The notes beneath the pieces were generated by a model, which was not told the DNA's origin, ran no database searches, and saw only the letters and a list, made by a program, of their open reading frames with translations. Of a stretch of 64,000 nt of DNA, positions 43,446-55,247 are shown piece after piece. Both the position numbers and the translations under genes were made by a program. Position 1 is the first letter of the stretch. Each line of letters opens with the position of its first letter. This stretch comes from Acholoe squamosa. Its lineage: Eukaryota > Annelida > Polychaeta > Phyllodocida > Polynoidae. The DNA lies in assembly GCA_949317995.1 (NCBI GenBank), contig OX439043.1, positions 61,955,339 through 62,019,338 on the forward strand, given 5' to 3'.

Positions 43446-46400
43446 CTTCTGCATAAACTAGTAAAATTGTTAGATCTTCTCCATCCAGACTGCACTTGTA
43501 AGCTAAGATCCATTGGTAAATTTTGAAATTACTATCCTTTATTTTGAACCTAAGCCACTGAGACAAACTTCGTAGTAACCAGAAATTTAAGGAGCATAAA
43601 TGTCATCAGGAGCATAGGATCATGAATAAACTACCATCCAGGTGCATAAAACCAGACTCGAGAATGAGCACTTGGTTAATTGATTTATCTAATTGCCATG
43701 ATTTTACAGGAGACCTCTCATCAACAGCATTTGATGAAGAGCTCTATAGCATCAACTTGCAAAGATAGCAGGAGCTAAAGCTAGTTACGAGGGCTGTTGA
43801 TTAGATATTGCCTTTGTTTGATCTAATCTTGATAGCTTATAAGGGCTTTCCTGTAATCCTTACTTATTCTTGCTAGATCTAGTCTAAGACGTGTGCAGCG
43901 TACATTGGAGAAGAGACTCCCATCATGTTTAGAAATGTAGTGCCTTAATTCAGCATTAAACAACCTATAAGAGCTCTCATGACATTTTTCATCAAAAACA
44001 ACTACAAACTTAAGGCATCCATATAGCTTCCAGAGAAACCAGCTTGGGTGATACAAAGATTCGAGCTGAACTAAAATCACTAGTCAATGAACGGATGTTT
44101 TAAGAAGAAAGGTAATTTTTTTCTGAATTAAAACTGTTGTATCCCCAAAATGAATTGAACTAGATATTGATTGTAGACAGCACTGACACAGAAGACCAAC
44201 ATAGTACTATGACCATACTCGAGTGGTGTATAACATATAATGTTACAGTTCTGAAAATTAAGTTTTATAAGAACCAAAATGGCAAGACTGTCTGCACAAC
44301 AGCTACCTGCATGAATGCTATTAAGTAGGAAAACACGTTCTTTACAACTGCTATAGACCACTCTGTATTCATAGCATAGAATAATATCAATCAAATACAA
44401 TCCATATCTTCAAACTGCTTGTTTCTTTAGATCTACCACTGATATTGGTCTTCAAAAATGATAAAGAAAGTGTCATTGTCACTTCTGTCTGAGGAGGTTA
44501 TAGTAGCTAGATGAAACTAATCAAGTTAAACCAGTGATTTGATTGTCTTATGTATTTATTCTAGTTCCTTCGTTCTGACTATTGTGGTGGAACGTGATGC
44601 TTCTACATGAGCTTTGGTCAATAAACTTGTTTAAATTTTAAAAAAAATGTAATGCACTACTGCTCCATCATGTGTTTAACACCTGAACTATACTCACCTG
44701 TGGCCCTTCTCACCTGGGTACTGTCCTCACTATATTTATTGTAAAGTGCCATCCATAGCTTTCCAATGACACTGTTGCCTTACAATGATGGCTATTTTAT
44801 CTATAACACGTCTACAAATACACCCCTGTCTGCCACATTCGTTCACTAATTCTGCGGATCTTCTCTACCTGATATCAATTGGCAGGGGCCTATGGTGGGC
44901 CAATGTAAATTCAATGTAAATTCAATCATTATTACAAGTTGAGGTATGATTGTGTCCATTTATGATAAATAAGGGATATAGAGTTCAAATGATAACTTGG
45001 GAAAATGCCTAAACATCATAATTATATTCATGCTCTGAAATCAGCTAATAGAAAGAGAAGATATATATTATATATCTGGACACATTTGATGGACTAAGCT
45101 TTATATTAATCTAGAACAGAGCTAGGCCCTAATCCACTTTGCTTATTCAACACTGTGACAGATACAGGTATGTCAACACGGGCCCTGCTTGTCCTACCTA
45201 TTGCTATCTCTTCCTGGATTCAATGGAAAAGACAACCCTATTGGTACAGAGAAGTAGAGTGGTAGTGCCATCCAATTATCAATAACTGATTGACTGTAGA
45301 GCTGTGTACCCTACACGTCCGCTCTGAAAATATGCCCAAAAGTCTCAGTCCTGGTCACGTAGGATGAAATGGGAATAACTATAATCAGTGATTTGAGTAT
45401 CCTGAATGTCTGCTGTGTAACCCTCTTTTGGCATTACCTTTTATTTTCTGAACCTGCTCCATCCCATTACACCACAACCTAAGAAGAATCAGGATAAAAT
45501 GGTAATCAGATGCTAGCCATTAACAAATGCCAACTCCCAATGGGCTCAGAGTAGCTCTCATGGCATTAACCGTAGGGTAGTATCAGTAGTGGAAGGAACC
45601 CCTTCCCCTCACACTGAACCACTTATGTAAATAATTCTCATGCTCATTTTTGCATATATTTCTTCAACACCAGTGCCATACCTAGATTAATATCTTAGAA
45701 TATATGGGACACTTTCCTCAGACCTTATTGTAGCAATGGTTGACTGTACTTTCCAGTACAAAGTCGGTGCTGTACCACCGACAGCAGTCACTGCAATATT
45801 TGTAAATTCTACATTAAAGATTTAATGGAAATTAACATGACTCCCTTTTGTAGACTTTATATTGAATAAAAATATCCCGATAAAGCTGTTAGCATATCTG
45901 CTATTATAATTAGGGCAACCAGCAGGCTTCGTTGATGAATCCTATGACATCCCAAGAGAACAAATGCACCAGATGACATATTGAGCACTATAATAAATAA
46001 CAGAGACTGTTGCAAAATTGTGTTGATTTTTTATGAAAGTGAAGTGTACAATATCATGTATTTTAAGGGGTAACTGGGCTGGTCTATCAATAATATTGAT
46101 AATCGAACAAAATATGCAACCCCTTTAAAAAAACACTCATCAGCAGCACTTGTTTTTAAGAAGCTTGTGCTGTGCCTACTGCAATCAGATGCATAAATTT
46201 GGTCTCTTGTTACGCCATAGCCAGCACCAGAGATGCTTGCTGTCCTCCCTTATAATTGCAGATGTCTGCATGGGTATGCATCACTTTTTTTAATACAATG
46301 CCTACCAAAAGAAGTCATCATAAAAATTGAGACTTTCCTTTCCTTCACCACATGCCGAATCACCTTGGTCCTCTCGAATTGGCTGGAGTATATCCAACAA

Positions 46401-46467
46401 ATACAATGTATAAGTTAATTATGTCCACTTCAAAAACTGGTAATAATATTATGGAATACCTACATGT

Positions 46468-46470
<3 letters not shown>
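42580..46470. other. gene-free stretch
   Basis: AT-rich with a (TA)n run at 43392-43444. Short minus frames at 43823-44080 and 44128-44400 have no recognisable features. Confidence 0.4.

Positions 46471-46471
<1 letters not shown>

Positions 46472-46546
<75 letters not shown>
46472..46546. repeat. compound (TA)n(TG)n microsatellite
   Basis: About 40 bp of TA followed by about 33 bp of TG. Confidence 0.95.
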
Positions 46547-46549
<3 letters not shown>

Positions 46550-46690
46550 TAAAGAAGGAGACAGTGAGTTTGGTGGGTACCATACATGCCTTTATAATAA
46601 GATTTGAACATCGGACATATCAATATAATGTACAATAATAATAAAAATAAATAGACAATAATATTGGTTAACAATGATAAAGTTTAAAAT
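46547..46690. repeat. terminal-like repeat resembling 59965-60130
   Basis: GAAATAAAGAAGGAGACAGT then GAGTTTGGTGGGTA, and TAACAATGATAAA 120 bp later, match GGAATAAGGAGGAGACATTG then GAGTTTGATGGGTA and TAACAATGATAAAAT at 59970-60110. As it abuts a microsatellite like the Ngaro ends do, it may be the end of a related element. Confidence 0.4.
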
Positions 46691-46829
46691 TTCCAGGATC
46701 CACCAACGTGGGGTGTCATGTACTGTAGGATATGACTAATTGACCATTTTTGGAAGGTTTAAAGCCACCAAGCGCAGAGCGTAGAAAGTCAGGTTTTATA
46801 TGTGGAAGATCCAAACAGAACAAACATTA

Positions 46830-47093
46830 TAAATACCTGTTACTGGGAGAAGCATGATGATGACCCTATCAATGAGAAGATAGAAAGCACGCCCCTACAC
46901 TTTTACCGAGGCAATGGTTCTATAACATTCATCACTACATAGGCATAGTGACAGATGGACAGGCCTGTTTTAAGTCATTTGTCTGCCATGACCAGGGTGG
47001 AGAGTCATTCTGCCTAGCACTGGGCCATGTAGAGTTCCGAACCCACGACCCTGGGGTCGTCAGTTCAGCGCTCTACAGCTGAGCAAATCCCCC
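46830..47093 (-). repeat. tRNA-derived SINE
   Basis: On the minus strand 47093-47024 reads as a tRNA-like head. The A box is TTTGCTCAGCTGTAGAGC (GCTC/GAGC stem) and the B box GTGGGTTCGGAACTC. A body of unrelated sequence follows to about 46830. Arms are imperfect, so it is a SINE and not a tRNA gene. The body end is a guess. Confidence 0.6.
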
Positions 47094-47123
47094 ACCCCCC
47101 ACCGTTGGCTTTGACTCCAGGTG

Positions 47124-47126
<3 letters not shown>

Positions 47127-47193
<67 letters not shown>
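47127..47193. repeat. (TA)n with shared flanks
   Basis: Left flank TTTGACTCCAGGTGCTT also occurs at 59763-59779. Right flank TCATTCCAAGATTTACTGGA with CATG occurs inverted at 55138-55155 beside another (TA)n. Confidence 0.8.
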
Positions 47194-47195
<2 letters not shown>

Positions 47196-47665
47196 TCATT
47201 CCAAGATTTACTGGACATGGCGGGCCTGGGTCTGGAATTAACAAACTCAGTATTTCTTAATAACATTATCTTTTATTGATAGCCCTATATCTTGGCTTAT
47301 TAAAAAGTTTCATTCAAGGATCAAACTCCTAACATGATTATAACTACTAAATATAGGTCTCGCTGCACCAAATTCTGTGTACAAACTGGTACAACATATA
47401 TCCTTATGTATACCAAAAAGCTAGAGTACTAGTAGGAAACCCTTGAAATTATGTGTCGGCAAAGATTTTGGAAATGCTGAAAAATTAGGAGTTATTTCTC
47501 TTAATTCCTAATTTTAGCCTATCTCAGTAATAAACACTTATACAATCATTATAATAGGTCTCCATTGTCTTCAATATGTGCACTTTATATTAACAATGGC
47601 AGTTTGCCTCCTATATAATACCAGTACTGTGTCTTCAGCGCCTGCGTTGAGACTAATATATTCAA

Positions 47666-48265
47666 TGAAATTCACTCACGCCTCACATCTCATCAATCTT
47701 TATGAGAATGACCACAGCTCAGCAATACACCATCATATACCATTAAATACACTCAGACAATAAGTTAAGAGGTTGTATTACCTTTCTAGAGTCATTTAAA
47801 CATATTATAAGGACCATCTTCAGTGTCCACCATGACTTGGAAAATATAAATCCTCAAAATTTCTACACTTCTCAGAAACACACACTTGACATGCGGTAGA
47901 GAGTAATATCTTAACATACACCAAATTCTCTTTTTTGATAACTCACATATGTCTATTGTGGAATAGAAATGATTGGAACACCACACAAGATGATAGGTTG
48001 GCCTATTAACACTTTAACTTTAACCATAAAAAAAAACGAAAATGGACATGGTTCACTCACGCCTCACATTTCATCCATCTTTACCAAAAGGGCCATACCT
48101 CAGCTGTACATCATCATATACCAATGAGAAATGAGGTTGTACTATCTATCTAGAGTCAGTTATACACACATAAGGCCCATCTTCAGTGTCCACCATGACT
48201 TTCAAAATATAAATTTGCAAAACTCCTACACTTCTTGCAAATGCGCGAGTATTATAGTGTCATAC
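47666..48265. repeat. tandem pair of a TTCACTCACGCCTCACA family
   Basis: 47666-47880 and 48053-48245 both begin TTCACTCACGCCTCACA and share CATCATATACCA, TCTAGAGTCA, CCATCTTCAGTGTCCACCAT and CCTACACTTCT-like blocks. The tract 47888-47950 (ACATGCGGTAGAGAGTAATA, then TCTTAACATACACCAAAT) recurs at 53890-53945. Related sequence is inverted at 54180-54430. Confidence 0.7.
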
Positions 48266-48570
48266 TAGTAATTGTGCATGATCAAGTTGTCATATGAGAA
48301 ATATCATAAGACTAGTGGTATATAGTGTAAATACATTAAGCTCTCATAAAATAGTGTTATTTCCAGTTGTCACTGGTTTATTCAGCTTTAGGCAACATGT
48401 AAGAAATATCAATCATACAGTAGTTAGTATGTAGGTAATTTGTACATACAGTAAATATACAGTAATTTATAAAGTATAATGTTCTGTTCCACTCTACCTG
48501 TGAGGTAATAATAATACAATGTCCAGCATAGTTCTAGGTGGGTTCCCACACCTAGCTCCTGACCTGCTGC

Positions 48571-48945
48571 TTAGAGGAATAATGTAATAATGAATAACTT
48601 TACCCTCTGGTGGAAGTCTTGAGGAAGATACCCTCTGGCCACTAATGATAGAAACCAATGCCTGTCTAGCATAGTTTCACCATAGTGCAGTGGTATAGCA
48701 GGTAGCAGGAGATGACTGGAGATGTTACCCTCTAGAGCGGTTCTTGGTGTTCTGTTCTCTAGGAGGTGCAGCCAGGCTATTTGTAGCAAATCTTGGAAAA
48801 GCACCTCCAGACTGACTGGGGCCAGTGGCATCTGCCTAACTCTGCAATTGTTAGAGGGGAGTCTTTCATGTGTCACTGGGTGCACAAAGGACCCCCATGG
48901 GCGCCGCAGTGTCCCCCTTTGTCTTGGTCGGTTCTGTAACTTCAA
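48571..48945 (-). other. 124-codon open frame, unrecognised
   Basis: Open from an ATG just below a promoter-like patch (48960-49000). The predicted protein is Leu/Arg-rich with no motif I recognise. It could be a chance frame in a GC-richer repeat. Confidence 0.2.
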
Positions 48946-48954
48946 ACCCCCATA

Positions 48955-49010
48955 TCTCGGAAGTTTACGCAGTTACAACCGCCATTTTGCGCATGCGCGG
49001 AGTTGAATAT
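48955..49010. promoter_or_regulatory. promoter-like patch with YY1- and NRF1-type sites
   Basis: ACCGCCATTTTGCGCATGCG CGG joins a YY1-type core (CCGCCATTTTG) to an NRF1-type palindrome (GCGCATGCGC), a pairing common at metazoan housekeeping promoters. The surroundings to about 49260 are GC-richer than neighbouring DNA. No transcript is identifiable. Confidence 0.4.
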
Positions 49011-49423
49011 GCCAAGTTTAAACTGCCCGCTTGATAGGCGCGTAACTTGCGCTGGTTTGTCTGTAGTGCACTCAGAGGTTGATTCAGTCTCCCTGGCGTA
49101 ACTTCCTTAATAATGGGAGTTCCGCCTTGATCTTGGGCTCATTTTGACCGTCTAATTATGGGCTTTCCATAACTGCCTTGATATTTGACCTAGCTTGCTC
49201 AGGAGCGACGCTAGAGCGACTGGACGGTTATGGCGTCGTGCTTATGTAACCCATTGTTCAGTTATTAGAGTGCTCAGACACTCATGACGGCGTCAGCGGT
49301 GCTCAGGCACCCGTGACGGCCGGTTGCATTCACTTACAACTTATTAGTTTGTGCACTGAGCCATGAGGTCGCACACTGAGACCCTCATTTTTATTATATT
49401 GTGCAGTGAACCATTAGGTCGGA

Positions 49424-49608
49424 GCCTTTGATGTCAAAAAGTGTGTTGTAACCGACCTGGCTGGTGTGCAGTGGGGCATGAACGCTCTTATACAAAGTTT
49501 GAGCGCTCTTATAGCTCTTAGAACCAACCTCTGTATTAATTTCATAGATATTCTTTGATTAATACAAAATATGTTAGAATTTATGGAATAATAAAATGGT
49601 ATATCATA
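49424..49608 (+). repeat. 185-bp direct repeat, left copy
   Basis: Near-identical (one clear mismatch in the core) to 51986-52170, 2.56 kb away. It may be a pair of short LTRs or a segmental duplicate; the boundaries do not give clean TG...CA ends. The copy ends GGTATATCATA before GAATACTCCC. Confidence 0.85.
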
Positions 49609-50015
49609 GAATACTCCCTCTCCCCCGAGAGAATGCGAAACTCCGTCATTTCGCCGAGGGAATGTACAATCTATATATATTTTTACCTTATTTTGGAGTT
49701 ATATACTGTTTGTAAGAGGATTTGAAGTAATGAGGAGTGCTTCAAATGCAATTTTTGTGGTAGAGCTTTGTCAGTATAAACAATTTTCTCCTGGGTATAA
49801 GTACATTTCCGAGTTTCTATATCTTACCATACCTGAGCGTATTTGCTTATGTAACATCAATTTTGGGTGCAATTTTCCATTTTTATGTACAACATACAAT
49901 TTGGCAAATAGTGTGCAATTTTGGCATTCAATGTTCAATTTAGCGTGCAAATTGAACATAAATGACAATTTAGTGTGCAAATTTACAATTTCGCGTGTAA
50001 TTGCGTTCAATTGAC

Positions 50016-50240
50016 AATTTTAGTATGCAAATATATAATTTTCGCGTACATTTGGCAATTTTAGTATGCAAATATATAATTTCGCGTACATTAGTGTATG
50101 AATTGGGTACAGACATACAGTATAATGTGCAACATACAATTTAAGTGTGCAAATTGGGTACAAACTTACAATCTAGTGTGCAACATACAATTTTAGTGTG
50201 CAAATTGGGTACAAACGTACAATCTAGTTTACACTATACA
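50016..50240 (+). repeat. short tandem repeats, 41-bp and 51-bp units
   Basis: CAATTTTAGTATGCAAATAT plus a CGCGTACATT tail occurs twice (41 bp). GTGCAACATACAATTT through GTGCAAATTGGGTACAAAC occurs about two and a half times (51 bp). Degenerate relatives extend left to 49860. Confidence 0.75.
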
Positions 50241-51029
50241 ATTTTTGGGATTTGAGACAAATTTTTCCGAGGACCGGAAAAACAAAGTACTCATGTACAA
50301 TAGGCTTGTTTGTCTCTGAGTTACTCTTTGATTTTGCTATATGGGTGTATTGATTGGCAATTTCGGCAGTGGGCCGCTGCTTTTAATTGACTTTCCCCTA
50401 GCCTTCTTGAGTAAGTGTCCCTGAAAGAGATTATTTGGTGAGTATCTTAAGTAAACATTTTTCATGTCAACAATTTTCCTCAACAATTTTTTTTTTTTTT
50501 TTTTCATTCATTTTTCCAACAATTTTCTTGGATACCTAAAGTGTGTTACTTTAAGTAAACCTTGGTATAGTCTACAAGTGCTAGTGGGTACAAAACTGTC
50601 TTAGTTATCTACCTGCATTCATGTATATTAATGTTGGATTTGTACAATTTACAATTTTTAATTTGCAATTTCGCAATTTTGCGCGTATATGCGCGCATTA
50701 ATCATCGATTTTGTGAGAATACCATAGATTTTCATATTATACATCAACAAGTGGCTGTGTATATTTTCTAAATTTTTTCTAATACTTTGATAATTTCATT
50801 GACAGTGGAGGTGTGTCAGGAGTGAGATGTGAGTCTCCTCCCTGATGTGCTCATGCAGTGGTGGCACTTGAGGTGTTAGGTGCCAGATTCTGGCATGTGT
50901 CTGTGGCAGTGCCTAGCTTGGTGTCAGTGGACAGTTCAGGGTGGGGGGGGGTGTGTGTGTGTCCATTTAAGGAGTGGTTGGCTGGTATTGGAGTATCAGT
51001 TCCTCTCTGGAAACCTCTGCTGCAACACC

Positions 51030-51513
51030 ATGGCTCACCTTCAAGCTATCTTTGCTTTGCCTGTCTCCCAGGTGATGGTGGTGGGGAGTCCGGCTAGGGC
51101 CCTGGTGGAGGCCAACCAGACCATACACTATGGCTACATAGTGAGGAATTTCAGAGAGATCAGTGAGCATGGTGATGTGTTGGTCGACAGGAACCCGCCA
51201 CTATTTCTTGGGCTCAGCCTTGCGTCGGGGGGCCACTGTGGCCCTTTTGGCTAGGGCCTTGAGTAATCTAGGGTTCTGGCCCATGGACTCTAACTTCGGA
51301 CCGCGGGAGCGAGTGTTGTGGGATTATTTGTTGGCAGTGTCCTTCATCGATCTTGCGGCATCCGGGGACCCATCTATGGCAGCCGAGTATGGACTGGGAT
51401 CGATGGAGGCCCGACTTGTTGAGTGGGAACATGACCACGGCCACATGTATGGATCGGACTCGGACTCGGACTCCCACTCTCCCGTTGATGTTGAACCCGA
51501 GGCTCTGTGGTAG
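51030..51513 (+). pseudogene. unknown protein, about 160 residues, one frameshift
   Basis: From ATG 51030 a frame encodes MAHLQAIFALPVSQV ... YIVRNFREISEHGDVLVDR. Near 51195 the coding signal moves one frame, to ...ALRRGATVALLARALSNLGF, then WDYLLAVSFIDLAASG. It ends with an Asp/Ser-rich tail (SDSDSDSHS) and stop at 51513. It is GC-richer than its surroundings and protein-like, but I do not recognise it. It lies between the 185-bp direct repeats, so it may belong to a mobile element. Confidence 0.4.
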
Positions 51514-51645
51514 AATCCCGACTGACTGAACCTAGGGTGTAAAAACCCGCCATCCCAAAGGCCCTTTTCAGGGCCGGCAAATTGTCCAAAAAGTTCTGAA
51601 TACTGTCTCTGATATGTTGTCTCCTGGTGGTGGACTGGGGGCAGT

Positions 51646-52107
51646 CTAGGCTGTGGGCAGTCTAGGCTGTTTAGCAATAGTCTGCATGTTTGACCTTGCG
51701 GTCTCCTCCTGTTGTTCGTCAATAATTATATCTGTTGTATTTTCCAGTGCTGTCATGGTCACCGGGCTGGTGCCACAATCATTCTGGAGGAGCATGGAGT
51801 AGTACAGTCCTTTGTTTTTAAGGGCTGGTATGGTACTGAACCTAGTGCGCCAAGGTAGGTGTATCACCTGAGGGAGGTGATAAGCGAATTCTCCTCTCTG
51901 TGTTGTTATAACTGCTGGTCCATTCCAGGTAAATATTGCCTTAGGTAGTGGGAAGGTTTTAACCACTATATCCTTATAGGTCAGGGCCTTTGATGTCAAA
52001 AAGTGTGTTGTAACCGACCTGGCTGGTGTGCAGTGGGGCATGAACGCTCTTATACAAAGTTTGAGCGCTCTTATAGCTCTTAGAACCAACCTATGTATTA
52101 ATTTCAT
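51646..52107 (-). CDS. unknown ORF, 153 codons, starting inside the 185-bp repeat
   Basis: ATG at 52107 lies in the right copy of the direct repeat and the frame runs out of it without a stop. The N-terminus is basic and hydrophobic (RLVLRAIRALKLCIRAF). The middle has FTWNGPAVITTQRGEFAYHL and LPWRTRFSTIPAL. It resembles no family I can name; a piece of a retroelement protein is one option. In the left repeat copy the same frame stops right after the shared part. Confidence 0.35.
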   Translation of the reverse strand: MKLIHRLVLRAIRALKLCIRAFMPHCTPARSVTTHFLTSKALTYKDIVVKTFPLPKAIFTWNGPAVITTQRGEFAYHLPQVIHLPWRTRFSTIPALKNKGLYYSMLLQNDCGTSPVTMTALENTTDIIIDEQQEETARSNMQTIAKQPRLPTA

Positions 52108-52170
52108 AGATATTCTTTGATTAATACAAAATATGTTAGAATTTATGGAATAATAAAATGGTATATCATA
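51986..52170 (+). repeat. 185-bp direct repeat, right copy
   Basis: Pairs with 49424-49608. It ends GTATATCATA exactly where the foldback element starts. Confidence 0.85.
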
Positions 52171-53874
52171 ATAGTATGTATCGGAACGGGACTATATTTA
52201 AGTACTGTTTATTACTCACTCCACCTGCAGCCAATCAGAGGCCTCCATTTGGTCACGTGACCTGTTGCCATGGCAACGTGACCAACTTAGGGGGTCAAGT
52301 GAGCACCTCTCAGCCAATCAGAGGCCAGCATTCTGGTAACCATGGTAACATGACCTACTTAGGGGATTAGCAACCACCGCTCAGCCAATCAGAGGGCTCC
52401 ATTTGGTCGAGTGACCTAATTAGGGGATTAGCATGCCCATATATAGTCATGTGACCTTGACCTTGACCTCATTTGCATAATAGGTCGTGCCCCTTGACCT
52501 AATTATAGGGAATCAGTGGCACCTCTCAGCCAATTAGAGGATGGCATTCTGGTTACCATGATAACATGACCTAATTAGGAGATTAGTGCGATCACGTGAC
52601 CCCTTGTTTGTAAACAACATGTGACCTAGCCACGTGGCCTAGCCACGTAGTCCCTTATTTGTAAACAATGGGGCGGGGCTAATTATGCAAATGAGATATT
52701 TCATGATAGAGCACTGCTGTGTTTTTTGCCAACCAACAAAGTGAGGGGTGTGTCTTAAACGTGAGGATTTTGTACTTTAGAGAAGTTGAATTTTGCCTAT
52801 ACCTTTGGATATCATTAGGTTTATATATAGGGATGAAATAAATGTAAAAATAGTGACATATCACCGAGCTTAATTCTCTGGGAAAGGGGTGTAATGAAGG
52901 AAAGTCTATAGGAGTCAATAGGAAAATTTATGACCTCATTTTCTGCCAAAATATCATTCATGTTCTGTTGCTTTTTTCAAATACTTTTAGATAATGATAG
53001 TTGGATATGTTTAGAAGTGGAAAATGCAAAAAGATGCATATAAGGTCAGAAGCCTATATCTGGGCTTCTAAATGTGCAACTTCAGTACCACTTTGTTAGG
53101 ATAGGTCACATATATAAACCTAATGATATCCAAAGGTATAGGCAAAAATCAACACAACTTCTGATATCCAGTGGTATAGGTAAAAATCAACACAACTTCT
53201 TTACCACTCATCCACCGGCATTTGTCTTTAATATTAGTTGTATGGTCTAGTGTCATGTACAAGCATGTTTTTTAGCAGTTCTGTACTATTTTAAAGTACA
53301 AAATCCTCATGTATAAGACACACTCCTCACTTTGTTGGCTTGCAAAAAACACAGCAGTGCTCTATCATAACATATCTCATTTGCATAATTAGCCCCGTCC
53401 CATTGTTTACAAATAACGGACCATGTGGCTAGGCCACGTGGCTAGGTCACATGTTGTTTACAAACAAGGGGTCACGTGATCGCACTAATCTCCTAAGTAG
53501 GTCATGTTATCATGGTAACCAGAATGCCGTCCTCTGATTGGCTGAGAGGTGGTCACTAATCCCCTAATTAGGTCAAGGGGCATGGCATATTATGCAAATG
53601 AGGTCAAGGTCAAGGTCACATGACCATATATGGGCATGCTAATCCCCTAATTAGGTCAGGCTGAGCAGTGGTTGCAAATACCCTAAGTATGTCACGTTAC
53701 CATGGTTACCAGAATGCTAGCCTATGATTGGCTGAAAGGTGGTCAAGTGACCCCCTAAGTAGGTCACCTTGCCATGGCAACGGTTCACATGACCAAATGG
53801 AGGCCTTTGATTGGCTGCAGGTCGAGTGAGTAATAAACAGTACTTAACTATAGTCCCATTCCAATACATACTAT
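52171..53874. mobile_element. foldback element 1 with CCAAT/X-box/E-box-rich arms
   Basis: Left arm 52171-52830 and right arm 53110-53874 are imperfect inverted copies; the spacer is about 280 bp. The outer ends are ATAGTATGTATCGGAACGGG and its inverse. The outer half of each arm is built of units repeated about four times: CAGCCAATCAGAGG, then GTTGCCATGGCAAC or GGTAACCATGGTAAC, then GTGACC/ATGACCTAATTAGGGG. CACGTG and ATTATGCAAATGAG are also present in both arms. No protein is encoded. Confidence 0.85.
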
Positions 53875-53876
53875 AC

Positions 53877-54440
53877 TACTTGCGCGATTGACATGCAGTA
53901 CAGAATAATATCTTAACATACACCAAATAATCTTTTTTAAGAACTCACATGTTCCTATCTACTTAAAAATGATGGTCAATAACCCCCCCCCAAAAAAAAA
54001 AAAAAAGAAAAAAACAATTTAGGATATTATGGAAATTTTTAGTGACTGCATATATATCAGAAACATAGAATTTCAGCTACCACAAAAATTCTTTGAAAAT
54101 AAATCATCCAGAATCTAACCATTGACAATTGTGTGAGTTAGGGGTACCATAGGGGCATATCATGGTGAAATATGATAGAGCTGTGTGCATTGGATGTGCC
54201 ATTTCTGGCCAAAATACAGAAAATGAGGCGTGAGTGAATTCAAGAAATATAATTAGAGTAGTGTGGGCTTTGTGCAAAGGTGAACTCAACTGGTTAATAT
54301 AATAGAGATAGGACATATCTAACATACCAAACACAAAAAGTTTCCGTCAAAGCTACATGACGACCAGTGGGTGGCCCTCTTGTCTTACATGACGCGTGAG
54401 TGAATGTATGAGGCGTGAGTGAACGCGTGAGGCGTGAGTG
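53877..54440. repeat. further copies of the CACTCACGCCTCA family
   Basis: 53890-53945 matches 47888-47950. The stretch 54180-54435 is inverted and ends in closely spaced GAGGCGTGAGTGAA motifs (54216, 54411, 54428). Confidence 0.6.
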
Positions 54441-54734
54441 AACGCTACCGCTAAAAGTGGGGAAATACATCTGGTTCCCTCTAACCACAACCACAAAAGC
54501 CTACCGCTAAAAGTGGTCAATATGGCTGTGTTTCTGATCTCAGAGGAGGGTTAGCACACTAAAACTAAGAAATAATGGTAGAAAAATGAATATAAGCTCA
54601 GAAAATTATGGAAAAAAAGCCAAATTTGGCCGTCAGAGGGCCTTAAAATTCACGACAGGCCTATAATTTGACCAGACAGACCTGTATTGGGGGGAGCTCA
54701 TCTCAAAACACTCAAACATGGCCAAAGATGCATC

Positions 54735-55010
54735 TTACACATGTAGGGGACTCGGATAAGGAATTATCATCAATTCCTGAGCGGTATCCCAAGTTTCCTT
54801 AACTTTTATGTGTAGTTGATGAACAATTTGCAGTGAAATTCTGCATGGACTTTTCTTCAAGCTCCGTGCGAGATCCTCTGAGTTGATTTTGCTGAGACCC
54901 GGATGTGGGCAACTTCCGCCGGAGAATAGGAAGTCGTCTTCCTGTTCCTGCGCTGCTTTTCCTGCGCTGCTTTTCCTTCGTATATATGATCGTAATTCTT
55001 TTTCAGACAT
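54735..55010 (-). other. 91-codon ORF, possible gag start of a Ngaro-like element
   Basis: ATG at 55010; begins MSEKELRSYIRRKSSAGKAA, charged, no recognisable domain. It lies directly inside a stretch (55015-55157) that ends TGACCCA against (TA)n, the layout of Ngaro A1 and gag at 42182-42392. This is positional evidence only. Confidence 0.25.
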
Positions 55011-55157
55011 GATACATACAGCCTAAAAGTGTGTATAGAGTACAGAAACTGTATGTAGTAATGAAAACTGTATGTAGGAATAAAAATATTATTGGTGGTG
55101 TAGAGGTATTTTCCTTCTTATTATATGCCCAAGGAACCACATGTCCAGTAAATCTTG

Positions 55158-55166
55158 GAATGACCC

Positions 55167-55240
<74 letters not shown>
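55158..55240. repeat. (TA)n microsatellite
   Basis: About 80 bp of TA with one CA interruption, preceded by CTTGGAATGACCCA. Confidence 0.95.

Positions 55241-55247
<7 letters not shown>

Noticed and set aside
49424..52170. Standard LTR retrotransposon
   Set aside because: No clean TG...CA repeat ends, no primer-binding site, and no protease, RT or integrase between the repeats.
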